A stretch of DNA of 64,000 nt, from NCBI GenBank assembly GCA_028583685.1, contig JAMXIF010001210.1, positions 7,703,184 to 7,767,183 on the forward strand, given 5' to 3'. The notes beneath the pieces are model-generated. The model ran no database searches, was not told where the DNA came from, and saw nothing but the letters and a program-made list of their open reading frames with translations. Each line of letters starts with the position of its first letter. Position 1 is the stretch's first letter. Source of the DNA: Petaurus breviceps papuanus. Taxonomy: Eukaryota > Chordata > Mammalia > Diprotodontia > Petauridae. Below, one piece after another: positions 33,838 through 46,647 of the stretch. The position numbers and the translations under genes were made by a program.

Positions 33838-35050
33838 TTACAAGCCAGTCCTTGATTTATTGTTTTGTTAATTATTTTGTTTTAAGAATGTGATGGAGAA
33901 AATATTAATAAGGTAAATAGAACTTCAAAGTGTGCTATGTATATTTTTCTTTCCTGGAGACCTTTTTGTTAAACATTTAATTTAGTGTAGGTGATTTGCT
34001 TTACTTATTTATTTCATCTTGAAAAATATCAAAGGATATGAAATTGGGGATAATAAGAATACTCCTATAAGGAAGGCACAGGAAAACTGTTGGGGTTTAT
34101 TTGTAGAAAAGTTATGTCTTATCTTAAACCTATTGGTTCATTTTTTGGGGGGTGGAGAGATATAGTCTAGAGATTGTCAGTTCTTGGATTATTCCAGATA
34201 CAAAAGATTTTAAGTACCTAACTATCTACCTAGTTCTGTTTTGTGTCTGATTTCTATTTGGGTCTGATTTTTCCTGTATGTCAGCGAAATACTTGGATCC
34301 TTTTATTTCAGTAGAAAGTCATACTTTGTCATCCAAGTATTTATAGCTTTCAAATATTGTTGGGTTTTATATTTGTCCATTTTAATGTAAGAATTATTGT
34401 ATCCTTTAACTTTTTATGACCTGTTTCATTTTATAGATCTATAAAAGCAAATAAAAATAAAAGGAACCTGTATAATGTACCTGATGGGTTAAGAGTTCTG
34501 AGTGATGATGTATCCATTCTTGAAGATGATGCATCAGACAGGAATGACTATGTATGAAGGTGTGACTAGAAAGAATAATGTAGAAACCGTACTTTACACA
34601 TAGTGCATGAATATGAAGAAGGAAGTACATAAAAATGAGAGGTAATATATAAGAATGTTTGGTTAGTATTTCTCAAATTGCCTTATCCTGGATTAAAATA
34701 CACAGTTGTGTTACTAAAAAGGAAGCCATTTAAACAAAATTGCTTGTCTTATTTGGACATTTTGTTGCCTCATGAAATGTCTTCTGGGTGATAAATTTCT
34801 TTATTCCTAAAATTTTAGAACCAATTAGATTTATTGCTTTCACTATTCACATAATTCTTAATAAATTTAGGCCTATAAAAGAAACATATTTCAAGCTGTC
34901 ATATCACTGTTATATCTGTCATATCACTGGCCTTCACTTTCAATTGGCATATACAGGACTCATTTGGGAAAGTTAAATTTAAAGCTTCTTTTGAACTGAC
35001 CAGGTAACCTCATGCCTCAATGTAAGCAAATCGTGAAGAATCATTTTTTC
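33838..35050. other. No recognisable feature
   Basis: AT-rich and unassigned; no nameable repeat or open frame. Confidence 0.45.
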
Positions 35051-35054
35051 CCTT

Positions 35055-35830
35055 TTTCAAAAAATGGTGCTAGGCTATTGTTGGTGTTGTGAACTGATCC
35101 AACCATTCTGGGGAGAAATTTGGAACTCTGTTTAAAAGGCTATAAAACTCTGTGTACCCTTTGGTTCAGCAATACCACTACTAGGTCTGAACCCTAAAGA
35201 GATTCTTTTTAAAAACGGGAAAAACCTATTTGTACGAAAAATTTATAACAGCTCTTTTTTGTGGTGGCAAAGAATTGGAAATCATGGGAATGATCATTAA
35301 TTGGGGAATGGCTGAACAAATCGTGGCATATTATTGTGATGAAATATCCTTGTGCTACAAGAAATGGTGAGCAGGATACTTTCAGGGAAAAAAAAAACCT
35401 GGAAAGACTTACAAGAATTGATGCAGAGTGAGGTGAGCAGAACCAGCAGGCCATTGTGCACAGTAACAACAATATTGTACAATGATCAACTGTGAATAAC
35501 TTTGTTATTCTCTGAAATACAATGTCCTAACACAATTTTGAAAGACTCATGCAGAAAAATGCTATCTCCAGAGAAAGAAATGATAAAGTCTGATGCATAT
35601 TGTAACAAACCTTTTTCTCTTTCTTTATTTTGCTCATTGTTTTAATTTGTGTTTTCTTTAACATCATGACTAATATCAAAATGTGTTTTGTATGATTGCA
35701 AATGTATAACCTATATCAAATCGCTTGCCTTCTAAATGAGGGGGAAGGAAAGGGAGGAGATAGAGAATTTAGAAATGAATTTTTAAAAATTTTACATGTA
35801 ATTGGAAAAGAATAAATAATATATTTAAAA
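35055..35830 (+). mobile_element. L1 3' end, 5'-truncated
   Basis: Sense L1 3' UTR: 'gaactgatccaaccattctg', 'cagcaataccactactaggt', 'attggggaatggctgaacaa', 'gcagagtgaggtgagcagaa', 'ccagagaaagaaatgataaa' and the terminal 'tttacatgtaattggaaaag' plus AATAAATAAT. The reverse complement of this order is seen at 43583-44350. Confidence 0.88.
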
Positions 35831-35837
35831 TGATGTC

Positions 35838-36174
35838 AAGAAAATTGAAATAAGGGGCAGCCAGGTAGCACAGCGAGCATGAGCACCAACTCCAGTGTCG
35901 GGATGACCTGGAGATGGAACCCTGGGCTCAGACACTTAGCACCACACCCAGAAACACCTGGCCGTGCAACCTTGAGCAAGTTACTTAACCCTGATTGCTT
36001 AGGGGCGGCCAGGTGGCTCAGCGAGTAAGAGCACCGGCTCCAGTGTCAGGATGACCTGGATTGAATCCCGGGCTCAGATACTCAGCACCACACCCAGAAA
36101 TAACTGGCTGTGTAACCTTGAGCAAATTACTTAACCCCAATTGCTTTAAAAAAAATAAAAGAAAATTGAAATAA
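35838..36174 (+). mobile_element. Dimeric tRNA-derived SINE (type A), with TSD
   Basis: Two tandem units, left arm 35854-36000 and right arm 36002-36148, then an A-rich tail. One perfect 16-bp duplication, aagaaaattgaaataa, flanks the whole dimer (35838-35853 and 36159-36174). The junction is ...TTGCTT-A-GGGGCGGCC, the same as in the copy at 784-1080. Left-arm diagnostics: GGTAGCACAGCGAG, CAGACACTTAGCAC, GAAACACCTGGCCG. Right-arm diagnostics: GGTGGCTCAGCGAG, CAGATACTCAGCAC, GAAATAACTGGC. Inserted immediately downstream of the L1 3' end. Mobilised as one transcript (inference from the single duplication). Confidence 0.93.
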
Positions 36175-36194
36175 TTTGCCACATTTTTTCAAAG

Positions 36195-36420
36195 AGCAGA
36201 AGTGCAAAGTGGCCAGCTGGAGAGAAGGCTGACCTTGACATCAGGAGGAATAGGGTTCAAGGCCTGTCACACTGTATGTGTGTGGTAGTGAAGCACGAGC
36301 AAGCACCTCTTGGTACTCTCCACAACCCTCTCTAGATGAATTGCTGATATGCATTGATGCAAGAAGTTTCCTCACCAGAACTTCCCTATACTAATGAAAT
36401 TATAAGTTCAGACAACCTAA
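36195..36420 (+). mobile_element. MIR-related marsupial SINE variant
   Basis: 'cagctggagagaaggctgac', 'atcaggaggaatagggttca', 'ccacaaccctctctagatga', 'gaagtttcctcaccagaact' and 'ccctatactaatgaaattat' form the layout of a marsupial SINE whose tail differs from MIR and MAR1. The family name is uncertain. Confidence 0.6.
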
Positions 36421-37855
36421 TCTCCAAAAAAATTAAAAAGTAAAATAGATGTATTATATCATTGTTTAATCTAACCTCTAGGTAGGATAATGTACTAAAG
36501 GGTTGAAGTGATCTGTATTTCTCATGATCTTTGATTTTACTAATTTACAATCCAACATTATATTATAGTCTATATTTCATTTTTTTCCCCTTTGATGTAG
36601 TCATTGGTTTAAGAAAATATGCTATAGCAGTAAGCTTTCTGGGTTTTAAGGGTAAAAAAATTCAGTTGCCCCGTCCCTGTTCCTAAATTCAGGGTACCTT
36701 TAAATATTATTGGGTATTTCCCTCAAAAAAGTTTCACACATTGGATACTTCAAAAATAATAACTAGTGTGTTAGTCCTCTGAATAATGCTGTATCAACAG
36801 GACCTCTACTTTCTTATTTATTAAATGAGATTGTAAAGTCCAGTTAGTGGTTCTCAAGGTGTACACTAGTTATATCGACATTGTATGGAATGTATATTTG
36901 CAAACATATGCATGTGTGTGAGTCTCCCTTCCCATTATGGACTGGGAGTGGACTTCTTGGAGCAAAGAAAAAGTGTTTTTCTATGAGCCAGGAAAGTTTG
37001 AGAACTGTTCTTTGAGATGATTGCTCAATTCCCTTCCCCCACTTAATCTCTATCACCTCATAATGCAATGTTTGCCATTTCCACCTGCTACTTCCTTTAC
37101 TTTCTCGGGGCAGCCCCCAAACTCAAGCTTCTCTTTATCAATACTACATCATCATCTAGTGGCAAAGAGGTGAAGTACAGACTTTACAGGGGTGTTATAG
37201 CACATAGAAGAAAAAAAGACCTTTTAATAGATTTTTCTGTGTTGTTACCAGAAACACATTGTGGTAAAAGTAGGAAGTAACATGATTGTCAAGGCTTTTA
37301 CTTGTCAATCAAACTCATACTAACGAAAATTTCCCAACTAGACACTTTTAATAATGTAGAAGTCACATGTTTCAAATTTGCCTCCTGGTTCTCTCTTAAT
37401 GTACATTGGCTAAAAAGTGTGAGGATTATCTTTTTTTTTTTTAACTTTCTCTGGTCACTGGATTTTTCTTGAATTTATAACTATTGAAACTATGATGAAA
37501 TTTATGACCTGGTCATAAATGGAAAAAGTAATAAATCAAGAAAAACGGTTATGTAAATGAATATAAAAGTGCAGAGAAATGCCATAAGATAGTAATAAAA
37601 TACTTTCAAAATGGTAAACCCCATGAGCGAAAGGGATTCTTAAGTTCTGGTAGGTCCTAATAAAAGAATTGCTGTGTCAGTTGAGTAGTTTAAGAAAGAA
37701 TATGTTTCTTTTCAGAAATAAATAATAAAACTGGTAATGTCAATAATAAATACCACAGAATCTGGACTTGCAGACATATTTTAGGTATAGTCAACCACCT
37801 ACATCTATAGATTAAGACTGTGAATGCTTAATGAAAATAACATGAGGGTTATATT
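36421..37855. other. No recognisable feature
   Basis: AT-rich and unassigned. A short open frame (37068-37280) has no recognisable similarity. Confidence 0.45.
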
Positions 37856-37965
37856 TAGAACTTGTTCTGATACTCATGGCCATGTATAAGTTAAGTAACT
37901 AACCTTTTTTAGGCTTAGTTTCCTGATCTGTAAATAAAGTCAATTTTATTCATTTAATTTTTATT
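37856..37965 (+). mobile_element. MIR core fragment
   Basis: 'gaacttgttctgatactcat', 'gttaagtaactaaccttttt', 'ggcttagtttcctgatctgt': MIR core in sense orientation. Confidence 0.6.
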
Positions 37966-40280
37966 ATTTAGTTATATCAAATCACTTATTTCTTCCTGTA
38001 CATACTCTGTACGTAGAAAAGTAAGCTGTAAAAACTCTGACCCCCTGCTTTGTTTCTTCAAATGACCCTAAGCTTCAGTGTATTCTTTATTTTTAAGATA
38101 AGGATAACTTTTATACTATGTGTTACACTGGGTTATTAATATAAAAGCTCATGAAATAGCCTACTATGAGTTGGTTATTGTTATTTGCTTTGATATGTCT
38201 AATCTTGGTTTCATTGTTCCCTGCAGTATGCAGTTTGTATTCATTGAAATAATAAAGTAAATTGGCACTGGGTGTTGTTCCCTAACCTTTATGTTATGGA
38301 AATGAGTGTTTACGAGTGTGGTATTTAGATTCTGTGAGATTAAATAACACTTTTCTATCTTCAGACCCCCATAGTTCATAGAGGTGTTCATTAGATGTCA
38401 TGTAACACCTTTCTAAGGCAATATAATAGGTCTTTAAAATGCATTGCCAATATAATATCCACAGAGAAATAACTCGATGAAAATGTTTGTTTTATAATTT
38501 TCAATATATGTTACAATCCAGTCAATAAATATTTTTGTACTCAGCCATCTTGTATACTTATCACAATTAAGTGTCTGAATTTGAAGAAAGTGGTGAAGGA
38601 AAATGTTGGAATGGTAGCAACTCTAAAAGAAAAGTTACTGCCATCTCCTTCAACAGTAGAAGGACCCACGTTTCATTTTATGTTACAAAACAGCAAGTTT
38701 TTAGCAAAAAAAAAAAGTGCTATCTATTGGTGAACTAATAATTGTGGTTTCTGAAACAATAATATGACAAATATCATTTTATTTTGGAGAATTTTTAAGG
38801 CTTAAAGTGCTTAAATGTTCATTTCATCTCATCCACCAAGAAATGCTGATATTCTTAATTTACCATACATACATATATATATATATTTACCCTGGAAGTC
38901 CCTGTTCTTGGGGAGTCAAAAAGGTAGTGGACCAGGTGAGCAAGGGAATTCTGATCTTCAGGAGGGCTGAAACCTATTTAGTGTCCATACAATGTTTTTC
39001 ACCAATATTATAAGCCTCTAGGAATAGGAGACAAGCAGACTGTGTGAGGAGAGGCAAACCAGCCCAGCTTGGAGATGAAGCAAATCTATCCATCATGACC
39101 GAGATTTGGTGCTTTTAGGCCCATTGGTCCTCTGTGTACTTCTAGCCTGGATGAGAAAAGGAGACTAACTCACTCAATTACTAAATGAAATCAATGAATT
39201 GACGAATAATTAAATAAATGAAATTCTAGGTTTTAGAAAAGGATTTAGAAGTTATTTAGTTATCATAGTTGCAAGAGTTGTTTATAGCCAGACCCATCAC
39301 TTTGTTCGGAGTTGTACTTTCTAAGCATTCGTTTTGTGAGATGTAGGCTGTGATAAATATTAATGAGTTTTCAATAACTCTCTTACTTAATTTGGTATCC
39401 TTTAATACTAGTGCTGCACTAGAGAGAGTGGTAGATATCCATTTACAACTGTTGAAACTGATTTCTAGAGATGTGATTGACTTATCTAAGTTCTACCTAA
39501 ATATAACTTTTATCATGAAAAGTTATGCATCATATATGAATAGAAATTTTTATAAATCTCAATAGAATAAAAGATAAAATAAACAATGAACTTCATTTCT
39601 CCTTTTGAAATGATAGGCCTTTTCTTTATTTCAGCCCTCTCCCCTTATCAAATCTCTCTTACCCTCCTTTTTTAAACTAACCTCTTACACCGCTTGATTT
39701 TTAAATAACAGGCCAAGAGTAGAGAAGGGAGAACCATAATATTCTCCCAGAATGTCTCATAGGATCTATTGAGAGGGCATATTCAGTCAGTGAATAGACT
39801 TCACTGCACACACAGAATTGGTGTTTGTACACTGTTAATTAAAATACATTTATGTAGAATGAATGCTTGCAGTAGTTAGGGACCTCTCTGCAGAAAGCCC
39901 CCTAGCTGTTCAGAAACAAATAAGGTTGACATACCAGAGGAGCTTAAGGACTATGGAAGTTGCTGTGGAATTCTACTGCTTCTGAGCCAAGGCAATGCTT
40001 TGTGCCAGTTAATACCCCCAGCAGACAATTGGCACTTAGAATGCTGACTTTACAGCAGAAAAAAGGCAGAATAGTCCATATTTTCCAATGAAGAATGATT
40101 GCTTAGAGAAGAATTGCTTTTCTATCAATAGTTTCATTTGTTGGCTATAGAACAGGAGATCTTTAGTCAATGAATTCTTGGCATCAAATATTTGGTTATT
40201 CATTTGCTGCCAAGACTAAGAGCAGCCACAAACAGGAAATAGAACGTGGGATGCAGGCAAACAAGGTCAGTATTAGAGAT
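37966..40280. other. No gene; long stretch with few repeats
   Basis: About 2.3 kb with no nameable repeat. The portion at 39870-40260 is less AT-rich and non-repetitive and may be conserved. No exon-like open frame with splice signals stands out. Confidence 0.35.
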
Positions 40281-40465
40281 TGGGCAGTGTTGTTCAGTGG
40301 AGTTTTTGACCTCAGCTCAGTATAACTGAGTCCAAGTCCCAGTTCTGACACTTACTGGCTATGCAAATAATTTACTTCATTTCTCTAAACCTCAGTATCC
40401 TGTAAGATATTTACCTGTCATGGATCTTGATTGAAAAGAACTTCATAAACCTTGTGGAGTTTTTT
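40281..40465 (+). mobile_element. MIR-class CORE-SINE
   Basis: 'caagtcccagttctgacact', 'tactggctatgcaaataatt', 'tctctaaacctcagtatcct' and a tail near 'gaacttcataaaccttgtgg'. Confidence 0.65.
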
Positions 40466-41187
40466 TTGTTTGTTTGTTTGTTTTCATTTTTGTTCATTGG
40501 TAAGGGTAACTCCCAGAATAGAGGTTTTCTCTAACAATGAAAATTGACAATCTGAATGTAATTTATAGTCATAAAAACTTGCCCTGGGACACTGAATGAT
40601 TAATTAATATATGCATGGTTACTTAGATATGTGTCAGGATATGAAAACAAGTTTTACTCACTTAAAAACCAGTCCCCTACCTACTTTGTTTCTATGTATC
40701 CTGTTGTCTGGGTAAGTCAACCACAAAATGCAAAATATGTGTAAGTTGTTACTTGTTATTATTATACATGTTTTGCATCTGAAAGTATGGTCAAACTATA
40801 AAGCCAAAGTTGGATCTAATGCAGACTTTTGAATCACATTGAGTAGATGAGATATGTCCTAAATCAGAGTATTTATCTAAACCTGGTTTTCATCATTCAA
40901 ATAAATGTCAAGATAGCAAACTTGATCAAGGAAGGCAGACACACAAGAACCCTTGATGAGGCCAGGCCAAGAAAAAGACAGGTATGGGGTAAGTCATAGA
41001 TCTATACAGGACTCCGTATTCTTGCAGCAGCAGACATTAAGGTATATAATGAAGTACTGTTTGCCAAAGATAGTTAACATGAATGGGGAAGAGATACTTA
41101 CAGGGTATAGAAAAATGTCAGTATCTGAGGAATGGGGGACTCTGCATCCCCAAATATCTAGATGAGCTTAGAACTGTGTTTCACAGG

Positions 41188-41300
41188 AGAATGGGTTTGT
41201 AACCTCCCACTTTCACTAACTAGCTCTCCAACCTAGGACAAATAATTTTTCTGGGCCTTAATTTCATTCACTTCACAATCAAGTGGGAGGAGGAGTATAC
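41188..41300 (+). mobile_element. MIR core fragment
   Basis: 'cactttcactaactagctct', 'ccaacctaggacaaataatt', 'ttctgggccttaatttcatt': sense core. The region 40466-41187 before it holds nothing I can assign. Confidence 0.55.
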
Positions 41301-41374
41301 AGAATTTCTAAGTTCACTATGATCTCTAATGGTATAGTAATTCTATTACTCTATTCTATTTGTCTTTTAAAGGC

Positions 41375-42060
41375 CATCATCCACTGACTCAGGCGTATAT
41401 TTCCAGGCTTGTTGTATGTAACTCTCCATATATTCTCTATTCTAGCCCAACAGGCCTCTTTTCTCTTCCCTTTAACCAAAATACCATTTCCCATCTTTAC
41501 ATATTTGCAGAGATTGGCACCCAGGCATGTAAAATATTTCCTCCTCCCTTTAGCATCACAGATTCTCAAGGGACCATCTTTGAAAGGAAGCCTATTCATA
41601 TTCTCTTGGTTACTGACATGATGTCCCCAGAAATTAATTTGTATTGATTGTATATGCAAACACCTTACCTTTCACATATCTATCTAAATAAAATATTATC
41701 TATCTAAATAAAATAATAGCTCAATATTATATATGCATATCTATATAATACTCTTAGGTACATAATATATACTATATATAAACATATGAAGTTAAGCTAT
41801 TTTAATAGCTGATAGTAAGCTATTTAAAGTTAAAGTTGCACTAAGGCTTTTGGGACACCCTATATGTTATATATAATTACAGAAATATGGTCAGTTTATC
41901 ATTATCAATATGCATGTTTAATTTTCTATATATGTGTTATTTTTCCACCCAAAGAAAGTAAACTCCTTGAGGTGATTTTTGTCTTTGTTACCCCGATACT
42001 CAACATAGTACAAGGCCTGACACATAATTCACAGTTAAGAATTGCTCTTTCTCTTTGTTA
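41375..42060 (+). mobile_element. L2 LINE 3' region
   Basis: Sense L2: 'ttccctttaaccaaaatacc', 'cacccaggcatgtaaaatat', 'tttgaaaggaagcctattca', and a diverged end with 'gtaaactccttgaggtgatt' and 'acaaggcctgacacataatt'. A TA-rich block (41680-41790) lies within. Confidence 0.6.
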
Positions 42061-42255
42061 TATACAAAGTGTGTCCACTTTAGTGACCTTTAATAATAGA
42101 CTCAATCAATATGAGTCATATTAGGAAAAACTGTCAGTATTATATCTCCTGTTTGTAATGTCAGTGACTAGATTTCAATCTATTCTCCTCCCTTAATAAG
42201 TGTTGAATACTGTGTGTGTGTGTGTATATATATAATATATGTATATACGTGTGTA

Positions 42256-42556
42256 TGTATAAACAGAAACACAATGATGATTCAAAATAAAGACTTTATT
42301 ATTTAAAACTGATGTCAAAATTAGACTGGACAAATCTCAGAGAAACAGGGTCAATATTGTGAAATGTTCAGTGATCAAATAATATCAACTAGAGATCAAT
42401 AACAACAGAGATCAAATAATATCAAAGATCAAATAACATCAACTAGAAAAGAAACTACCTAGATTTTTATAGAGCTTTGCTCGTCTGCCATGTTTCCTGG
42501 CTAATTCCAATAGATGATTCGTTGGTTCACCTTGGAACATTCCTTAATAATTGACA
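42256..42556 (-). mobile_element. Possible endogenous retrovirus solo LTR fossil
   Basis: About 300 bp that on the minus strand starts TGTCAATTATTAAGGAATG and ends ...TTTATACA (TG...CA). A TATA-like box (ctataaaaatct, plus 42462-42473) lies roughly 165 bp before a poly(A) signal (aataaag, plus 42294-42300), the order and spacing of a U3-R-U5 unit. U3/R contains short imperfect tandem copies of 'gatcaaataatatcaa' (42373-42447). No target duplication or internal retroviral sequence was recognised. Confidence 0.42.
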
Positions 42557-43580
42557 ACGTTAAGCAATATAAATCAACTTAAAAGATTTGTTTTTTCTAT
42601 GTACACTTTTAAAAAAAGTGTTTGGATATTCAATGTTTTTTGTGTAAAACTAGAATTTTAAATGAAAGTTGAAAAAAAAAGCAGTGTAAATACTATTCTA
42701 AAATATGTTTGATAGTCTGTAAATTTCATTTCCCTCAAAAGAAATGCACAGCACAGAAAACAACTGTATTTTTCTTTTGATAGCTCACATCAAAGATTAA
42801 AACACTGAATTGTCATTAGGATGCTAGAATTGCATTAGGTAACATTTTACCTCTTTCAAGGATGAATAATTTGAATTGTTAATTCAACTTAGCCTCTCTA
42901 TCCCCTTAAATACAACGAGGCTAAAAACATTTCAAACACTTCAAATTCATTTCTTATGATGTTAATATATCTAATTACTTTAGAGTTAGAACATTGAAAG
43001 ACATACTTGATTGTGTAAAGACACATAACAAGTGATGATCATCTGATGCAACCACTGTATGAACTTGGTGTTTCATCTTGAACAGAAAATGCCAATAGCT
43101 CAATTCAGTGATGACAACAGAGTTCATCTTAAAACATTTTATTTTTCTATCATAAATTAAATCTGAACCTTAAGCAGTAAAAGATGCTTTGAACATTTAA
43201 AGATACTTTTTTAAGTTCTGAGTTATAATAAGATAATAATTTCATTGTTAACATTGTGCTCCTTTAACTACCTCTTGCTTATGTTTTTGGGAACATCTTA
43301 TTAAGTGTTATATTTGCATTCAATTAACTATTTAGGGAGTTTATTTTTTAAATTATGAATACAAAATATTCAATATAAAGAAAAAATAATTCAATTGCAC
43401 GATTATTTTAATACCACAATTATTATGGTAAGCATTGAGTTTGCACACACAAAACAAAACTAACTATATGCTGACGAAAATTACATTCCACTGAAGAATG
43501 CATTTTGATTTGGATCAAACCTTGACTTCTAATATTGACTTTTAAATACTTGAGTTTTTTTCTGACCATAAATTGAAAAT
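42557..43580. other. No recognisable feature
   Basis: AT-rich sequence without nameable repeats. Confidence 0.45.
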
Positions 43581-43582
43581 TA

Positions 43583-46120
43583 TTGTTTATTTTTTGTAAA
43601 GTATTTCCCAATTACATATTAAAAATATAACAATCATTTTTCGTATTTTGGGTTTCACATTTTCTTCCAATATTCCACATTTCCTGCCTCCTTGAGAAGG
43701 CAAACAGTTTGATTTTGATTATGTATGTAAGGTTATGCCAGACATATTTCCATATTAGTCATGGTGCAAAGGAAACACACACACACACACACACATACAC
43801 AACATAAAAAAGAAAGCTTAAAAAAAGTAAACTTTAATCTACATTCAGAGTTCATCAATTCTCTTTCTGAAAATTGATAGGATTTTTCATCATGGGTTTT
43901 TTGGAATTGTCTTGGATCATTGTCTTTTTCAGAATAGCTAAATCTTTCACAGTTGATCATCCTTACAGAATTACTATTACCATGTACAATGGCTTCCTTG
44001 TTCTGCTGACTGTACTTTACATCAGTTCATGTTAAGTCTTCCCATGTTTGTCTTAAACTATCCTGCTCATCATTTTTATGGCACAATAATGTTCCATCAC
44101 AATCATATGCCACAACTTGCTTAGGCATTCACCAGCTGATTGACATCATCTTGATTTCCAAGGTTTTACTATCACAAAAAAGCTTGTTATAAATATTTTT
44201 GTACAAACATGTTCTTTTTCCTTTTATTTGGTTTCTTTGGAATAGAGACCTGGCAGTTGTATTGCTGAGATGAATGGGGATGCACAGTTTTATGGTTCTT
44301 TGAATATAGCTCCAAAATGTTGTTCAGTATGATTGACGTAGTTCACAACTCCGCTAACAGTGTCTCAGTGTCCTGATTTTTCCACATCCCCCTCAGCATT
44401 TGCCATTTTCTTTTTCTGTCATGTTACCCCATCTGATAGTTGTGAGGTTGTATCACACAGTAGTTATAATTTACATTTCTCTAATCAATAGTGATTTAGA
44501 GCACTTTTCATGCAAATATTGATAGTTTTGATTGTGCTCCTGAAAACTGCTTGTTCATGTCCTTTGACCATTTGACAACTGTGAAATAGCTCATATTTGT
44601 ATATATTTGGCTCAATTCCTGACATATTTTAGAAATGAGGCTTTCATCAGAAAAAAAAAAACTTGCTGCAAAAATTTCCCCAGTTTCCTGTTTTCCTTCT
44701 AATTTTGACTACATTGGTTTTGTTTGTGGAAAAAAAAATAATCTCATGTTATCAAAATGGTTTATTCCACTTCCTCTAATCACCTCTATCTATTCTATGC
44801 ACATAAACTCTTTTCTTATTCATAGATCTGACAGGTACATTTCTGCACACTCAATTTACTTATGATATCACTCTTTATGTCTAAATCATGTATCCATTTT
44901 AACCTTATCTTTTTATATGGTGTAATACGTTGGCCTATGACTAGTTTCTGCCAAATTGCTTTCCAGTTTTCCCAGCAATTTTTGTCAAATGGTGAATTTG
45001 TACCCCAAACATTTGGATCTTAAGGTTTATCCAACAAGAAATTACTGTATTCATTTACTACTATGTATTATGTATGTAATCTATTCCACTGATACACCAT
45101 TCTATTTCTTAGCCAGTACCAGGTTGTTTTGATGTTTACTGCTTTGGAATATAGATTCAAATCTGAAGTGTGGAGGTCCAATTTCCATTTTTTTTGTCAT
45201 TGATCCCCATGATATTCTTGACTTTTTTTCCCAGATGAATTTTATTACCTTTTTTTTCTTGTTCTATGAAATAATATTTTTGGAGTTTGATTGGCATGGC
45301 ACTAAATGAGTAAATTACCTTAGGTGGAATTGTCATTTTTATTATATTGTCTCAGAATACTCTTGAACAATTAATAGTTCTCCAGTTTTTGGATCTATAG
45401 CTGTGTGAAAAGTGCTTTGTAATTATTTTCACATAATCCTTGACTTTGTCTTGGCAGGTAGCTACCATGTGTTTTGTATTGTCTACAACTCTTTTAAAAG
45501 GGAATTTCTTTTTCTATCTGTTCCTCCTGGGTTTTGTTTAAAGAACATAAAAATGCTAAAGATTTATATAGGTTTATTTTATATACTTCACTTTTGTTGA
45601 AGTTATAATTCAATTTGTTTTTAGTCGATTTCTAGGGTTCTCCAAATATACTATCATATCATCTGCAAAGAGTGATAGTTTGGTTCCTCATTGCCAAGTT
45701 TCATTCCTTCGATTCCTTTTTCATGTCTTAGAGCTATATCTAGTATATCTAGTACAATGTTGAATAATAGCAGTGATAATAAACATCCTTTGCTTTATTC
45801 CTGATCTAATTGGGAAATTTTCAAGTTTATCCCTACTGTAGATAATGCTTGCTTATGGTTTTAGAGAGGTACTCCTTATCATTTTAAGAAATGCTCCATT
45901 AATGTCTAACTTTCTGATACTTTTAATACGAATGGGTGCTGTGTTTTGTCAAAGGCTTTTTCTGCATCTATTGATGTAATCATATTATTTTTGTTATTGA
46001 TATAGTCAATTATGATGATAATTTTTGTAATATTGAACACATCCTGCATTCTGGATATAAGTCACACCTAATAATAGTGTTATGATTTTTGTGGTATATT
46101 GCTGTTATCTCCATGTTAAT
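43583..46120 (-). mobile_element. L1 LINE, 3' UTR plus ORF2 reverse transcriptase remnant
   Basis: About 2.5 kb antisense L1, 5'-truncated. The 3' terminus is at the left (rc of 'tttcccaattacat'), followed by the 3' UTR with a (CA)n at 43777-43800. ORF2 remnants follow: the minus strand reads ...KLSLFADDMIVYLENP around 45636-45677, with the FADD catalytic motif at 45658-45669, and ...[14 protein letters not shown] at about 45948-45980. The 5' end stops inside the RT domain near 46120. Many stops; no target duplication identified. Confidence 0.9.
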
Positions 46121-46139
46121 GTGTGTGTGTGTAACATTT

Positions 46140-46265
46140 ATATGCATGTATATTACACCTTGAAGTTGGCAAAGTGCTTTAAAAATGTTATCTCATTTAA
46201 TCAACACAACACCCCCTTGAGGTTGGAATTATTATCATCCACATTTGACAGATTAGGAGTTTAGG
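46140..46265 (-). mobile_element. MIR 3' half fragment
   Basis: 'ggcaaagtgctttaaaaatg', 'ttatctcatttaatcaacac', 'cacatttgacagattagga': antisense MIR tail and core. Confidence 0.7.
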
Positions 46266-46329
46266 GGAATTTAGAAAGGAAGATGAGATGAATTTTGAGG
46301 GAAACTAAGAATTCTGAAGAGGGAAAAGA

Positions 46330-46602
46330 TGGAGTACATTCCTTTAAATAGAGAGATCCCATACAAAGGCATTAAGGTGGGAGGTGAAAAGCAAATGTTA
46401 GGGGAGAGCACTGGCTCATGTTTCAAGTACATGGTTGGAAATAATGTGAAACAAGGCTCAATAAGGAGTCAGTTGATAGCTGGACAGTTAGGGACTTTAA
46501 ATGCTAAGCTGAGGAGTTTATATTTTATCTTAGTTGCAGTCTGGAGAAAATAAAAGTTCTTATTTGGAAACAAGTAAGTGAATGAAACAAGTCAGTGAAT
46601 TA

Positions 46603-46647
<45 letters not shown>

